A DNA stretch of 64,000 bases from Hyphomicrobiaceae bacterium (GTDB lineage Bacteria > Pseudomonadota > Alphaproteobacteria > Rhizobiales > Hyphomicrobiaceae): NCBI GenBank assembly GCA_041397645.1, contig JAWKWE010000004.1:1984001-2048000 (forward strand). The letters are read 5' to 3'. The first letter of the stretch is position 1; each line of letters begins with the position of its first letter. This document shows positions 1 to 8,875 of this stretch, in pieces. The notes below the pieces were generated by a model. That model searched no databases and was not told the origin of the DNA. It was given only the letters and a program-made list of their open reading frames with translations. A program made the position numbers and the translations under genes.

Positions 1-387
1 ACGCGCATGATGACGCCATACGCGACACCTTTATCACCGCGAATATAGATCGGCTCGTCGTAGCCATTCTTGGCGATTGCCTTGAGCTTGTCGGCAACCT
101 GATCGAGTTCAACGGGTGTTTCGCCGATGAAGATCTCGCCGCCCGACTTGACCGTCACCGCGAGCGGCTCCTGCTTGGGCGCCGGAATCTGTTGTCCCTT
201 TGCTTCGGGAAGCTCGACGGGTATGCCGACTTGAAGCAATGGTGCCGCCACCATGAAGATGATCAGAAGCACCAGCATGACGTCCACCATCGGCGTCACG
301 TTGATCTCAGCCATGGGCATGTGCCGTCCACGGCGGCGACGTCCGCGTCCGGTTGGAGCTGCTTGTGTTTTGACGCTTGCACCCATG
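1..387 (-). CDS. tolR: TolR, Tol-Pal inner-membrane protein (partial, runs off left edge)
   Basis: This is the ExbD/TolR subunit of the Tol-Pal envelope-constriction machine. It couples proton flow through TolQ to TolA and Pal. The ATG at 387 opens a frame that reads to base 1 without a stop (129 codons). A basic cytoplasmic tail is followed by NVTPMVDVMLVLLIIFMVA, the conserved TM segment whose Asp35 is the family's proton-pathway residue. The start of the periplasmic domain follows. It lies 26 bp after tolQ in the same direction, so the two are co-transcribed. Confidence 0.95.
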
Positions 388-413
388 GCTCGTCCCCTTG
401 TTGACGCGGGCTC

Positions 414-1130
414 TTAGTTGCGCACGTCGATCTGACGCGAGACGATGGCGGCGAACTCGTCGGCGAAAGCGTAGAGACGCTGAGATATCGCGGCAGAGTC
501 GGCTGAAAACTTGTTGTAGAAGATGACCGCGGGAATAGCCGCCATAAGGCCAAGCGCGGTTGCAAACAACGCCTCGGCAATACCGGGCGCCACGACCGCG
601 AGGTTTGTGTTCTTGGAGACGGCAATCGACTGGAACGCGGTCATGATACCCCAGACGGTACCGAACAGGCCGACGAAGGGTGCAGTGGAGCCGACCGTTG
701 CAAGAAACAGCAAACGCCTGTCGAGCCGCTCCATCTCACGGCTGATCGTGACATCCATCACCTTCTCGACACGCAACTGAATGCCGCCAAGCGCGCGGAT
801 ATTGCCTTCTACCGACCGTTTCCATTCGCGCATGGCAGCAACGAATAGAGCAGCCATGGTGATCGTGCGTCCCCGGGCTAGCCCGGCATAAAGCTCATCG
901 AGTGACTGACCCGACCAGAACAGCGATTCAAACTTGTCGCTCTCGACGCGCGCACGTCGAAACGCGAACAGCTTTTCGAAGATGATCGCCCAAGACCAGA
1001 TGGATGACAGCAGCAAACCGATCATCACAAACTTGACGACGAGATGGGCCTGCAGAAACAGCTCGAAAAATGAAAACCCGCCTGCGCTCACCGGAGCGAT
1101 GGCACCTTGGGCAACGTCAGCGGGGTTCAT
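414..1130 (-). CDS. tolQ: TolQ proton-channel protein
   Basis: TolQ forms the proton channel of the Tol-Pal system together with TolR. The 238-residue length is normal. Three TM segments are visible at about 24-46, 143-165 and 185-207. The family signature GLFGTVWGI is at about 154-162. It is followed by tolR, but on the upstream side, where ybgC normally abuts tolQ, there are about 4 kb of plus-strand genes instead. Confidence 0.96.
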   Translation of the reverse strand: MNPADVAQGAIAPVSAGGFSFFELFLQAHLVVKFVMIGLLLSSIWSWAIIFEKLFAFRRARVESDKFESLFWSGQSLDELYAGLARGRTITMAALFVAAMREWKRSVEGNIRALGGIQLRVEKVMDVTISREMERLDRRLLFLATVGSTAPFVGLFGTVWGIMTAFQSIAVSKNTNLAVVAPGIAEALFATALGLMAAIPAVIFYNKFSADSAAISQRLYAFADEFAAIVSRQIDVRN

Positions 1131-1679
1131 TCATGCCAACCTTTGTTGTCTGTCTGTTGCAACCATGAAGCGACCTGAGCGACGTGCCCAGCTTCGCTCG
1201 TCAGCCAAGAAGCCGCGCTCGCCACACGCAAAAGCGAGGCGGACGCGGCGACAAGAAAGCTCACAAACGCGGCAGAGCAATGGTCCGCGTTCCCTCGCCA
1301 TGGCCGGCGGAAGCGGCATTGAAGGCTGACGTCGGCTTGTTCGACCCAATCCCCGTCACCCAAAAGCACGCCCCGCCGCGCACTGACCCGTATCGCAGTC
1401 TTGTTGCCTCGCAATATGACCAAACAAGGGCTTATGGGCAGGGGCGCACTCTGCCGACCGCTCCACTTTTCCACCAGTTTCTGAGTTCGGTTCTGAATAG
1501 ACCGGGCTTCTCAACGATGAGGCCCTTCGGAGCGTGACGGTTCAGGCCAAGGCGAGTTGATCGCAAATCTCAGCCAATCGGATTAGGTGCGCCGCAAGAA
1601 CTTTTGTTGCGTGCGCGAAACCATCGATGCGGCGGCAAAATATTATGCACTACGGGCCATTTCGATAAGAAACGATGCC

Positions 1680-1709
1680 TTGACAATTCGCGTCGATACG
1701 CCGCACACT
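1680..1709 (+). promoter_or_regulatory. Candidate promoter of the permease operon
   Basis: TTGACA (1680-1685) is a perfect -35 element. It is followed after 18 bp by CACACT (1704-1709), a weak -10. It precedes the plus-strand operon by about 75 bp. Only the -35 is strong. Confidence 0.35.
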
Positions 1710-1713
1710 TTCC

Positions 1714-1763
1714 AGGCAAACAACAAAATTGCCTAACAGGCAAAATCCGTCGGCATTTGACGG
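1714..1763. promoter_or_regulatory. Candidate operator: AGGCAA inverted/direct repeats
   Basis: AGGCAA (1714-1719) and TTGCCT (1729-1734) form a perfect inverted repeat with a 9-bp spacer. A third AGGCAA lies at 1738-1743. A second inverted repeat, CCGTC/GACGG (1747-1751, 1759-1763), follows. They lie between the candidate -10 and the first gene, where a repressor or attenuation structure would act. Confidence 0.35.
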
Positions 1764-1784
1764 TTTCACTAGGGGAGAATTTGG

Positions 1785-2075
1785 ATGTCCACTTCAAGCG
1801 ACCCAAGGGTCGATCAAATGTACGCGCGCGACCGCGGAGCAGCGCTTCTGGCGCTGGTGACTCTGTGGTCCACACTACTCTTCGTTTTCTGGGAAGTCTT
1901 GCCTCTCGTTCCCGAGCCCGCGGTTCTTTACGTGCTGGGCGCTGGCGTAGCGATGGTGTTGCTCTTCAACACCGCCTCGATCCTGGCGATGCTCTCGCAC
2001 TACAGCGAAGACCGGGGGCCGATCTACGGGCTCGATCTGCACTACCTCGACGAAATGAAAAAGAGCCGGGGCTAG
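1785..2075 (+). CDS. Small two-TM membrane protein, first gene of permease operon
   Basis: I do not recognise a named family for this 96-residue protein. It has two hydrophobic spans at about 19-41 and 46-68 and a charged C-terminus. GGGGAG lies 7 bp before the ATG. The next gene follows after 11 bp, so it is the first of four tightly packed genes ending with an APC permease. I infer an accessory role to that transporter. Confidence 0.75.
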   Translation: MSTSSDPRVDQMYARDRGAALLALVTLWSTLLFVFWEVLPLVPEPAVLYVLGAGVAMVLLFNTASILAMLSHYSEDRGPIYGLDLHYLDEMKKSRG

Positions 2076-2086
2076 GGAGGCAAACA

Positions 2087-2470
2087 ATGGCTAACGGAAA
2101 ATACGACCCCCCGAAGCAATCCGCTCTCGGGCAAATCATCGACTCTCTCTTTCTGCTCGTGCTCGTCGGTTTGAGTCTATTTGTGCCCCTGTGGCTCGGA
2201 CTGGCCGGCGGCGGCAAGGCCGACCTCACCTTCACCGAGAAGACGTGGCAGGGCATGGGACAGAACGAGATAACGGCAGCAGCCTTCGAGAAGCTCGGAT
2301 ATACGCCTGAAACGGCGCACGACATGATCGCCTCACGGTTCGACTACTCATTCGATCCGCTTACCGCGATCATCACTGCGATCGTCATCATCGCCTATTT
2401 CGTCTTCGTATTCCGCTTCTCCGACAAAGAGTATCGCGACGTCATCCGCGAACGCTTTGGCGGCAAGTGA
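2087..2470 (+). CDS. Small membrane protein with two TM spans and an intervening loop domain
   Basis: The 127-residue product has one TM span at about 15-40 and another at about 91-112. A roughly 50-residue polar segment lies between them. The ATG at 2087 is preceded by GGGAGG (2075-2080). I know of no named family. Its position in the operon suggests it works with the permease, possibly exposing the loop on one membrane face. Confidence 0.78.
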   Translation: MANGKYDPPKQSALGQIIDSLFLLVLVGLSLFVPLWLGLAGGGKADLTFTEKTWQGMGQNEITAAAFEKLGYTPETAHDMIASRFDYSFDPLTAIITAIVIIAYFVFVFRFSDKEYRDVIRERFGGK

Positions 2471-2480
2471 GGGGGCCACC

Positions 2481-2675
2481 ATGCCAAATCTTGCAGAAAT
2501 GAACACATTCGAATTGCTTGAACTCGCAGCCTGGGCAATCTCCTTATTGCTCGGCCTGTGGATGATCGTCGACATGATCCGCACCAATACGGCTTATTCA
2601 GACGACGTGCTGTTGTCCTCGCGCGAAGGCGAAATCGAGGACGAACTCATCATTGATCCGACACACAGGGGCTAG
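2481..2675 (+). CDS. Single-TM small membrane protein
   Basis: This 64-residue protein has one TM span (about 10-30) and an acidic C-terminal tail. I chose the ATG at 2481, which has GAGGGGG just upstream, over the in-frame start at 2457, which would overlap the preceding gene. It ends 2 bp before the permease ATG, which argues for translational coupling. Function unknown; probable small subunit or chaperone of the permease. Confidence 0.72.
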   Translation: MPNLAEMNTFELLELAAWAISLLLGLWMIVDMIRTNTAYSDDVLLSSREGEIEDELIIDPTHRG

Positions 2676-2677
2676 CC

Positions 2678-4069
2678 ATGACACAAACAACAGCTGTCCA
2701 TGGCGAGAAAGTCTCGCTTCTGCGCGTTCTGGGCCCTGGCCACGTCTGGGCTCTGGGCGTCGGCATCGTTCTTGTCGGTGAGTTCATGGGGTGGAACTTC
2801 GCAGTCGGCAAAGGCGGCCTCATCGCCGCACTGATCGCCTGCTGGTTTGCCGGCCTGCTCTACACCTGCGTCGCTATGATCGACTCGGAAGTGACCTCTA
2901 CGGTTGCTGCCGCGGGAGGTCAGTACGCGCAGGCTAAACATATCGTCGGGCCACTTATGGCTTTCAACGTCGGCCTCTTCCTCGTCATGGCCTACACCAT
3001 GCTGGAGGCGGCCAACGCAATCACGCTCGGCTATCTCGTCCAAGAGGTAGGGAAGATGGCGGGGTTTGAAGCGGCACACGACAGACCCTTCATCGTACTC
3101 ACCATCATGTTCCTTGCCTGGTTGAACTATCGTGGCGTCTACGCAACGCTGACCTTCAACCTGGTCATCACGGCTATCGCCTTCATTGCGATCGTCGTGC
3201 TGTTCCTGGCGTTGACGGTTGCCAAGGTTGCCCCGCTCAACCACGCGGGCTTCATACATGGTGACACCCTGCCCTACGGCTGGATGGGTGTGATCGCGGC
3301 CATGCACTTCGGTTTGTGGTACTATCTGGGCATCGAAGGGACGACGCAGGCGGCAGAAGAAGTGCGCTCACCTGCACGCGCTCTGCCGCTGGGAACGATG
3401 ACCGGTATCATCACGCTGCTGATCGCGGCAAGTATGACCTGGTACATCTGCGCCGGTCTGATGCCTTGGGAATACCTGGGCCAAGCCACGACGCCATTGT
3501 TCGACGCCGCCCGCTTGACGGATTCCAACCCGCTCATGGTTCTGCTCTTTATCGGCACCATGTTCGCGACGATGGCTTCTGCCAACGGTTGCATCAACGA
3601 CGCCTCGCGCGCCTGGTTCTCGATGGGTCGCGACCGTTACCTGCCAACGTGGTTCGGTGCCGTCCATCCCAAGTACCGCACGCCGTTCCGTTCGATCATC
3701 TTCCTCGTTCCAGTGGCGTTGATGTTCGCTCTCGGTGCGCCGCTTGATCAGGTCATCACATTCTCGATCCTCTCGGGACTGCTGGAGTACACCGTCATGT
3801 CCTTCAACATGATGATGTTCCGCTCCAAGTGGCCGCTGGGCACGATCAAGCGCGGCTACGTGCATCCCATGCATCCGCTGCCCGCAATCGTGCTGCTGGT
3901 TCTGTGCAGTGTCACGTACTTCGCGGTGTTCCTGGGTTATGGCACGCAGCTGATGGCCATGATGGTGTTCTACATCGTCGCCTCGGCATGGTTCCACTTC
4001 CATCGCTATAAGTACGTTCGCCGTGGCGATCAGTTCTCGATGAACTGGCCGCGTCCGCGAGGCTACTGA
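2678..4069 (+). CDS. APC-family amino acid/amine permease (ethanolamine-permease-like)
   Basis: This is a 463-residue secondary transporter with about 12 TM spans. It resembles the ethanolamine permease branch of the amino acid-polyamine-organocation superfamily. The sequence shows the N-terminal GHVWALGVGIVLVGEFMGWN segment and GIEGTTQAAEEVRSPARALP, the APC loop after TM6. The substrate is not readable. An amine or amino acid is likely, which would suit a methylotroph handling methylated amines. Three small membrane proteins precede it with almost no spacing, which is unusual for an APC permease. Confidence 0.85.
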   Translation: MTQTTAVHGEKVSLLRVLGPGHVWALGVGIVLVGEFMGWNFAVGKGGLIAALIACWFAGLLYTCVAMIDSEVTSTVAAAGGQYAQAKHIVGPLMAFNVGLFLVMAYTMLEAANAITLGYLVQEVGKMAGFEAAHDRPFIVLTIMFLAWLNYRGVYATLTFNLVITAIAFIAIVVLFLALTVAKVAPLNHAGFIHGDTLPYGWMGVIAAMHFGLWYYLGIEGTTQAAEEVRSPARALPLGTMTGIITLLIAASMTWYICAGLMPWEYLGQATTPLFDAARLTDSNPLMVLLFIGTMFATMASANGCINDASRAWFSMGRDRYLPTWFGAVHPKYRTPFRSIIFLVPVALMFALGAPLDQVITFSILSGLLEYTVMSFNMMMFRSKWPLGTIKRGYVHPMHPLPAIVLLVLCSVTYFAVFLGYGTQLMAMMVFYIVASAWFHFHRYKYVRRGDQFSMNWPRPRGY

Positions 4070-4087
4070 GGCATTATCCAGAGCCTT

Positions 4088-4138
4088 GCGCGGCGCGTCC
4101 TTCCTGAGGTGAAGGATGCGCCGCGCGCTTTCGTTTTC
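4088..4138 (+). terminator. Rho-independent terminator of the permease operon
   Basis: A 16-bp stem (4088-4103 with 4111-4126, one G-T pair) is followed by a broken T tract at 4129-4138. It lies 18 bp after the permease stop codon. Confidence 0.75.
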
Positions 4139-4156
4139 TGATTGGTTTTGAGGCCA

Positions 4157-4843
4157 GTGTTGACTGTCCAAATCCTATTTGCTGCTGGTGCTGCAGGTGT
4201 CACTGCGCTGGCGTTGCTTGCCCGCCATGAGCGTCTTCTGGTCAAAGCCCGCCGCCAGAACATTCTGGAGCCGGTACGGGAGCTGTTTGACGACGCGACT
4301 TTTGAGACCGATGGCGCTGGCATTCCCCGCATCGAGGGCCTTTACCGCGCGCGACGGTTTAAGCTCGATCTCATTCCCGACACCATGACTGTCAAGCGCC
4401 TGCCTCAACTCTGGCTCTCGATCACCGCCCTGAAGCCAACCAACATCGCAGACGCGGGCCTTGTCGTCCTTATTCGGCCCTCAGGTAATGACTATTACTC
4501 GCTTGCGCAGCACATGAGCACGCACTTGGATACACCCCGCGAGTTCCCATGGGAGTGTCAGGTGCGCGGCCAGAGCGAACGCTCGCGCGCCACGCTGCAG
4601 GCCATCAAAACGGTTGCGGGCGCGATACTGTCCGATCCGAAGGTGAAGGAAATCGCCGTCACGCAGCGCGGCTTGCGCATTGTCTATCAACTCGCCGAGG
4701 GCAAACGCGGACAGCATCTGCTGTTGCGGCAGTGCGATTTTGAAGGCACGACGCTCGAGCCGCAATTGCTCGCTCATCTGTCTGGAGAACTCGACACGCT
4801 GGCCGCCGTCCTCGGTATCGACCTGGTGGAGAAATCCTCATGA
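4157..4843 (+). CDS. Hypothetical membrane-anchored protein
   Basis: The product is about 228 residues, with a short N-terminal hydrophobic span followed by a soluble alpha/beta-looking domain. I recognise no family. The start is uncertain: GTG at 4157 has AGG 4 bp upstream, and TTG codons at 4142, 4148 and 4160 are alternatives. It overlaps the next gene by 4 bp (ATGA), so the two are translationally coupled. Confidence 0.65.
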   Translation: MLTVQILFAAGAAGVTALALLARHERLLVKARRQNILEPVRELFDDATFETDGAGIPRIEGLYRARRFKLDLIPDTMTVKRLPQLWLSITALKPTNIADAGLVVLIRPSGNDYYSLAQHMSTHLDTPREFPWECQVRGQSERSRATLQAIKTVAGAILSDPKVKEIAVTQRGLRIVYQLAEGKRGQHLLLRQCDFEGTTLEPQLLAHLSGELDTLAAVLGIDLVEKSS

Positions 4844-5133
4844 TGCAGCAGGCTGTGACACAATCGAAAAAGCCTCTTGATCCCTATGTCGTGCTTGCGA
4901 TCGCGATACTCCTGCCCGGCATGGGTCATGTCGCGGTCGGACAACCCAAACGCGGGCTCGGGTTCGCGTTCTTCACGCTGCTGCTGGCGCTGTTTACGTA
5001 CGCGATCACCCCGCCCGACCGCTCGTTTGTCGGACGCGCTGCCATGGGACTGTTTGTCTGGGCGTTGTCGATTCCCGACGCTTACCGGATCGCGCGGATG
5101 CAGTACGAAACCTGGAAGCGGGACAACGGGTGA
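4840..5133 (+). CDS. Small TM2-like membrane protein
   Basis: This 97-residue protein has two or three hydrophobic spans. LLPGMGHVAVGQPKRG near residue 25 resembles the hairpin of TM2-type small membrane proteins. It shares an ATGA overlap with the preceding gene. It converges on ybgC with 15 bp between the two stop codons. Function unknown. Confidence 0.7.
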   Translation: MMQQAVTQSKKPLDPYVVLAIAILLPGMGHVAVGQPKRGLGFAFFTLLLALFTYAITPPDRSFVGRAAMGLFVWALSIPDAYRIARMQYETWKRDNG

Positions 5134-5148
5134 TCAAGCGCAACCAAA

Positions 5149-5631
5149 CTATAGTTCGGTGGCCGCGCGATGGGCTTCGAACGCGGAACGCACACGATCG
5201 CTGAGACGGAGCGGCTTGCCGGACTTTGAGATCAGAACGATCGTCACATCGGCCTCGAAGATGCGCTTGCCCTCGCGCACGATGGTCTGCTGGAGCGTGA
5301 TACTTGCCCCGCCAATCTCCCTGACGCGCGTCTCGACCAACAGCAGATCGTCCATGAGACCGGGACGGATGAAATCCATATTCATACGTCGCACGACGAA
5401 GATCGCAGGCTCTGCCCCGGAACTGCCGTCGAACATCGAACGCGCGTCCGCACCAAGCAGACGAAGAAAGTCCGTGCGGCCGCGCTCGCAGAACCGGACA
5501 TAGCTTGCGTGATAAACGATGCCACCCGCATCCGTGTCTTCAAAGTAGACACGCACAGGCAGGACATGGCGCTGACCGGTCTCATCGCTCACGATGCGAC
5601 CCGCGATGTCCGGCCATTGATCCGTTTTCAT
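5149..5631 (-). CDS. ybgC: YbgC-type acyl-CoA thioesterase, Tol-Pal associated
   Basis: This is a hotdog-fold acyl-CoA thioesterase that normally heads the tol-pal cluster. The signature YFEDTDAGGIVYHASYVRF, with the catalytic Asp, is near the N-terminus. I chose the ATG at 5631 (160 residues); a longer in-frame start at 5673 would run into the upstream gene. Here it is separated from tolQ by the inserted plus-strand block. Confidence 0.93.
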   Translation of the reverse strand: MKTDQWPDIAGRIVSDETGQRHVLPVRVYFEDTDAGGIVYHASYVRFCERGRTDFLRLLGADARSMFDGSSGAEPAIFVVRRMNMDFIRPGLMDDLLLVETRVREIGGASITLQQTIVREGKRIFEADVTIVLISKSGKPLRLSDRVRSAFEAHRAATEL

Positions 5632-5641
5632 CTCATCCCGC

Positions 5642-6580
5642 TCAGGCTGTAGTACGCTTCCCGAGCTCAACAACGACGATCTCGGGCGGGGAGCCGAAAC
5701 GCACCGGCAGGCCCGAGCAGCCTATGCCGCCAGACACGACGAGGTGACGTCCCTCCTCCACGATATGACCGTAGACATAGCGGGCCTTGTATTTGGAGGG
5801 AACGACCGGCGCATAGCCGAATAGCCGCACCTGCCCCCCGTGTGTGTGCCCTGACAGCGTGAGTGCTATACGATTGGGCACATCGGGGAAAATGTCAGGC
5901 TCGTGCGCCATGAGAATGACCGGCGCGTCGTCGGTAATTTTCGCAAGGGTGCCGGGCAGATCGTCGACGCCGCGATAATCGACGCGACCCCGGCGGACGA
6001 AATCGGCGTAACGATCCGGCTTGGGCCAGAACGCCCACTGATCTCCAAGGCCGGCAATCCAGAACGGACGGCCATCCTTTACGAGCCGTACCGCATCGTT
6101 CTCGTAAACAGGAATTCCCGCGTTCTGAAGAGCAATGGCGGCACGCACAGGCCCTTTTTCAGAAGACTGGATCGCGCGATCTTCCCACCAATCGTGGTTA
6201 CCCAGAACAGCGTGCACACCCAACGGCGCTTTCAGCCCGGCTAGTGCCTGCGCCCAATCGTCATGAGGTACGGGACGCCCGAAATGACCAAGGCGATGGC
6301 CAACAACGAAATCACCAAGCAGAAGGATCGCATCAGGCTCAAGGTCGTTGGTTTGTGCGACAAGGCTTTCAAGCCGCTTTACGCTGACCCATGGATCGAT
6401 CGCATGCAAATCCGCCAGAACGGCAAGGCGAAGGTTCAACCCTGCGGGCCAGGACGGCGGCGTAATCGCGTAGGAGGTGACGTTGGTACGAAAAGGCTCG
6501 GCCAGCGCATAGCTGACAAGCGCCGTTCCGGAAAAGCCCAAGGTGGCGAGCGCTTGTAGAAAGTGTCGGCGCGTCAGCAT
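5642..6580 (-). CDS. Tat-exported metallophosphoesterase
   Basis: The 312-residue product belongs to the calcineurin-like (YkuE-type) metallophosphoesterases. The N-terminus TRRHFLQALATLGFSG looks like a twin-arginine signal. Metal-ligand motifs appear in order: LADLH, LLGDF, GNHDWW and SGHTHGGQ. YkuE-like enzymes act on phospholipid-type substrates at the membrane; the substrate here is unknown. It sits 10 bp upstream of ybgC in the same direction. Confidence 0.88.
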   Translation of the reverse strand: MLTRRHFLQALATLGFSGTALVSYALAEPFRTNVTSYAITPPSWPAGLNLRLAVLADLHAIDPWVSVKRLESLVAQTNDLEPDAILLLGDFVVGHRLGHFGRPVPHDDWAQALAGLKAPLGVHAVLGNHDWWEDRAIQSSEKGPVRAAIALQNAGIPVYENDAVRLVKDGRPFWIAGLGDQWAFWPKPDRYADFVRRGRVDYRGVDDLPGTLAKITDDAPVILMAHEPDIFPDVPNRIALTLSGHTHGGQVRLFGYAPVVPSKYKARYVYGHIVEEGRHLVVSGGIGCSGLPVRFGSPPEIVVVELGKRTTA

Positions 6581-6640
6581 TCGTGAAACCCGTCCGTGAC
6601 TTTACGTTGCAGGCGTTGTGGCTTTGAGGATCGGCGCGCG

Positions 6641-7705
6641 CTAGCGCCTTTTTCCGCCTTCTTCTGCCTCGTCGTCCTCATCGAAGATTGGAAGTTCGGG
6701 AGTGGCCGCGCGCGCTGGTCCCGAAAGGCCCAAATGACGATAAGCCTTCAATGCGAGAACGCGGCCACGCGGCGTACGGCTTATGAAACCTTGCTGGAGA
6801 AGATACGGCTCGACGATTTCTTCAAGTGCGTCGCGCGGCTCCGACAACGCCGCAGCAAGCGTTTCGATACCGACCGGCCCGCCCTCATAATTGCGCGCGA
6901 TGCACCCAAGGTAACGATGGTCGAGCGCATCGAGTCCCTCACCATCCACCTCCAGCAGCCGCAGCGCACGGTCCGCGACGGCGGCGTTAATGACGGCAGC
7001 GCCTTCGACGGCGGCGAAATCGCGAACACGGCGCAGCAAGCGCCCTGCGATGCGTGGCGTCCCGCGCGAGCGTTTGGCAACCTCGCGCGCACCGTCGGAT
7101 GCTATCGGCGCACCGAGCACGCGCGCGCCGCGCGACACGACAAGCTCAAGCTCATCGACCGTGTAAAAATTCAGACGCACCGGTATGCCGAAGCGATCGC
7201 GCAACGGGTTGGTGAGTAGCCCTGCTCGCGTCGTAGCGCCCACGAGCGTAAATTTCGGAAGATCGATACGTACTGAACGCGCAGCAGGCCCTTCGCCAAT
7301 CATAAGATCGAGTTGGAAGTCCTCCATCGCAGGATAGAGAATTTCTTCAACCGCCGGATTGAGCCGGTGTATTTCATCGATGAAAAGTACGTCGCGTTCT
7401 TCCAGATTGGTCAGAAGCGCGGCGAGATCTCCAGCCTTGGAAATCACCGGACCTGAAGTCGCCCTGAACCCGACCCCAAGCTCCTTGGCCATGATCTGCG
7501 CGAGCGTCGTCTTGCCGAGACCTGGCGGGCCTGCAAACAAGACGTGATCGAGCGCATCGCCACGACCTTTGGCGGCCTGGATGAAAATACTCAGATTGGC
7601 GCGGGCCTGCTCCTGACCGATGAACTCGGCCAGCGACTGGGGACGGATCGTCGCCTCGAAGGCGTCGGTCTCGCGCTTGGCTGAACTGATCAGGCGGTCG
7701 GTCAT
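6641..7705 (-). CDS. ruvB: RuvB, Holliday junction branch-migration ATPase
   Basis: RuvB is the AAA+ motor that drives Holliday junction migration with RuvA. Walker A GPPGLGKT is at 59-66 and Walker B FIDEIH at about 108-113. LVGATTRAGLLTNPLRDRFG carries sensor 1 and the arginine finger. The C-terminal winged helix is present. I chose the ATG at 7705 (354 residues, MTDRLIS), typical for the family. It is separated from ruvCA by three unrelated genes. Confidence 0.97.
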   Translation of the reverse strand: MTDRLISSAKRETDAFEATIRPQSLAEFIGQEQARANLSIFIQAAKGRGDALDHVLFAGPPGLGKTTLAQIMAKELGVGFRATSGPVISKAGDLAALLTNLEERDVLFIDEIHRLNPAVEEILYPAMEDFQLDLMIGEGPAARSVRIDLPKFTLVGATTRAGLLTNPLRDRFGIPVRLNFYTVDELELVVSRGARVLGAPIASDGAREVAKRSRGTPRIAGRLLRRVRDFAAVEGAAVINAAVADRALRLLEVDGEGLDALDHRYLGCIARNYEGGPVGIETLAAALSEPRDALEEIVEPYLLQQGFISRTPRGRVLALKAYRHLGLSGPARAATPELPIFDEDDEAEEGGKRR

Positions 7706-7907
7706 GGTTTGTTCGTGGCGGTGTTCGCCCCCGCCGTCAAGCCGACACGGTGCGCGCGGACGCACCAAGCGTGGAAATTGACCGGATCGGGCCGGATTGC
7801 CGCGTAAAGCAGCTGATCCGGCCAGCATATGACACCGAGGACGATTTCTGCTTTTGGCGCCTTTCGCGCCTCAGGCCCAGGTTAGGACGTCGCCGCAGGC
7901 GCGCCGA

Positions 7908-8279
7908 CTACGCCTCGCGTTGAGCGCGGGCAAGGGGTTTGGGCGCGGCGGTGAATTTCACACCCAGCTCCTTGGCTCCACAGCGGACGATCTTGCATTC
8001 GTACATGACGCGATCCAGTCGCACGACAAGCCGGATGCGATCATCATTGCTGATGCCAGCGGAAAAATCTCTATCCCATCCCTGCCGAAGCTCGAGCCGC
8101 GCTCCTGTGGTGGACATATCGCGGATAAGACAGGGAAAGGATCCCGGGCCATCTTCCAAGTACACGACAGCCGGCGTCATTCCCGAACGGCGGGGTGCGA
8201 AGCGCTTTTCGCTGGCTTTGTCGTGAGCGCCCACTGACGCGGCTTTGGGCTTCGATAAAATCCGGTCAATCGATCGCAT
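7908..8279 (-). CDS. PilZ-domain protein (putative c-di-GMP receptor)
   Basis: This 123-residue protein is essentially a single PilZ domain. EKRFAPRR matches the RxxxR half of the c-di-GMP motif. IRDMSTTGARLEL matches D/NxSxxG. Both halves are intact, so nucleotide binding is plausible. An upstream AGGACG supports the ATG at 8279. It lies between ruvB and ruvA but is unrelated to recombination. Confidence 0.85.
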   Translation of the reverse strand: MRSIDRILSKPKAASVGAHDKASEKRFAPRRSGMTPAVVYLEDGPGSFPCLIRDMSTTGARLELRQGWDRDFSAGISNDDRIRLVVRLDRVMYECKIVRCGAKELGVKFTAAPKPLARAQREA

Positions 8280-8369
8280 CGTTCGTCCTGCTTGGTTACC
8301 GGTAGATGACCAAGAATCAACGCACGATCAGGTAAACGCCCTGTTAAGACTATCCGTCGCATTCGAGCT

Positions 8370-8825
8370 TTATGGCGCATGTTTGCGCTTGATGTGCTGA
8401 ACGGCCTGCTCCAGCGCCTGCAAGAAGGCGGATCGGTTGGCTTTGCTGAATGGCGCGTTATAGCGCCCGCCTTCGCCAGTCTCCCTCAAATGCTGCGAGA
8501 GTTCGCGCATTGCGAGTGCCATGCCAATGGACGCATCGGTGAAGGGCTTGCCGGTGTTGCCGATCGCGTGTGCGCCTGCTTTCAAGGCGCGTGAGGCAAG
8601 CGGAATGTCCTGCGTGATGACGATGTCACCGTTGCCAGCGCGCTCCGCGATCCAATCGTCGGCAGCGTCGGGACCATCATGCACGATCACCCGCTCGAAC
8701 TCTGGTCCCTCGGGCAGTCGCATCCAGGCGTTCGAAACAAAGATTACCGGAAGAGCATGGCGCAGCGCGACCCGCGCCACCTCCTCCTTGACCGGACAGG
8801 CATCAGCGTCGACAAAAATCCTCAT
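8370..8825 (-). CDS. UPF0178/YaiI family protein
   Basis: The 151-residue product begins with MRIFVDADACPVKEE and contains DIVITQDIPLASRAL, both typical of the UPF0178 (DUF188) family. That family has a PIN/NYN-like nuclease fold and no settled function. Length is normal for the family. Confidence 0.92.
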   Translation of the reverse strand: MRIFVDADACPVKEEVARVALRHALPVIFVSNAWMRLPEGPEFERVIVHDGPDAADDWIAERAGNGDIVITQDIPLASRALKAGAHAIGNTGKPFTDASIGMALAMRELSQHLRETGEGGRYNAPFSKANRSAFLQALEQAVQHIKRKHAP

Positions 8826-8875
8826 CGTTCAAAGATCCTGGCGGTTGCTTGAAATCGCAAAGAATGCCGCACTTC

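Larger units (their letters stand above)
1131..1784. other. Intergenic region between tolQ and the permease operon
   Basis: This 654-bp divergent region holds no convincing gene; the open frames inside it have no recognisable protein features. The right half carries a promoter-like element and AGGCAA repeats, listed separately. The tolQ promoter must lie in the left part but I could not place it. Confidence 0.6.

Noticed and set aside
1127..1474. Open frame overlapping the start of tolQ
   Set aside because: Overlaps tolQ's first codons, has no family resemblance, and the neighbouring frames are equally open in this GC-rich DNA.
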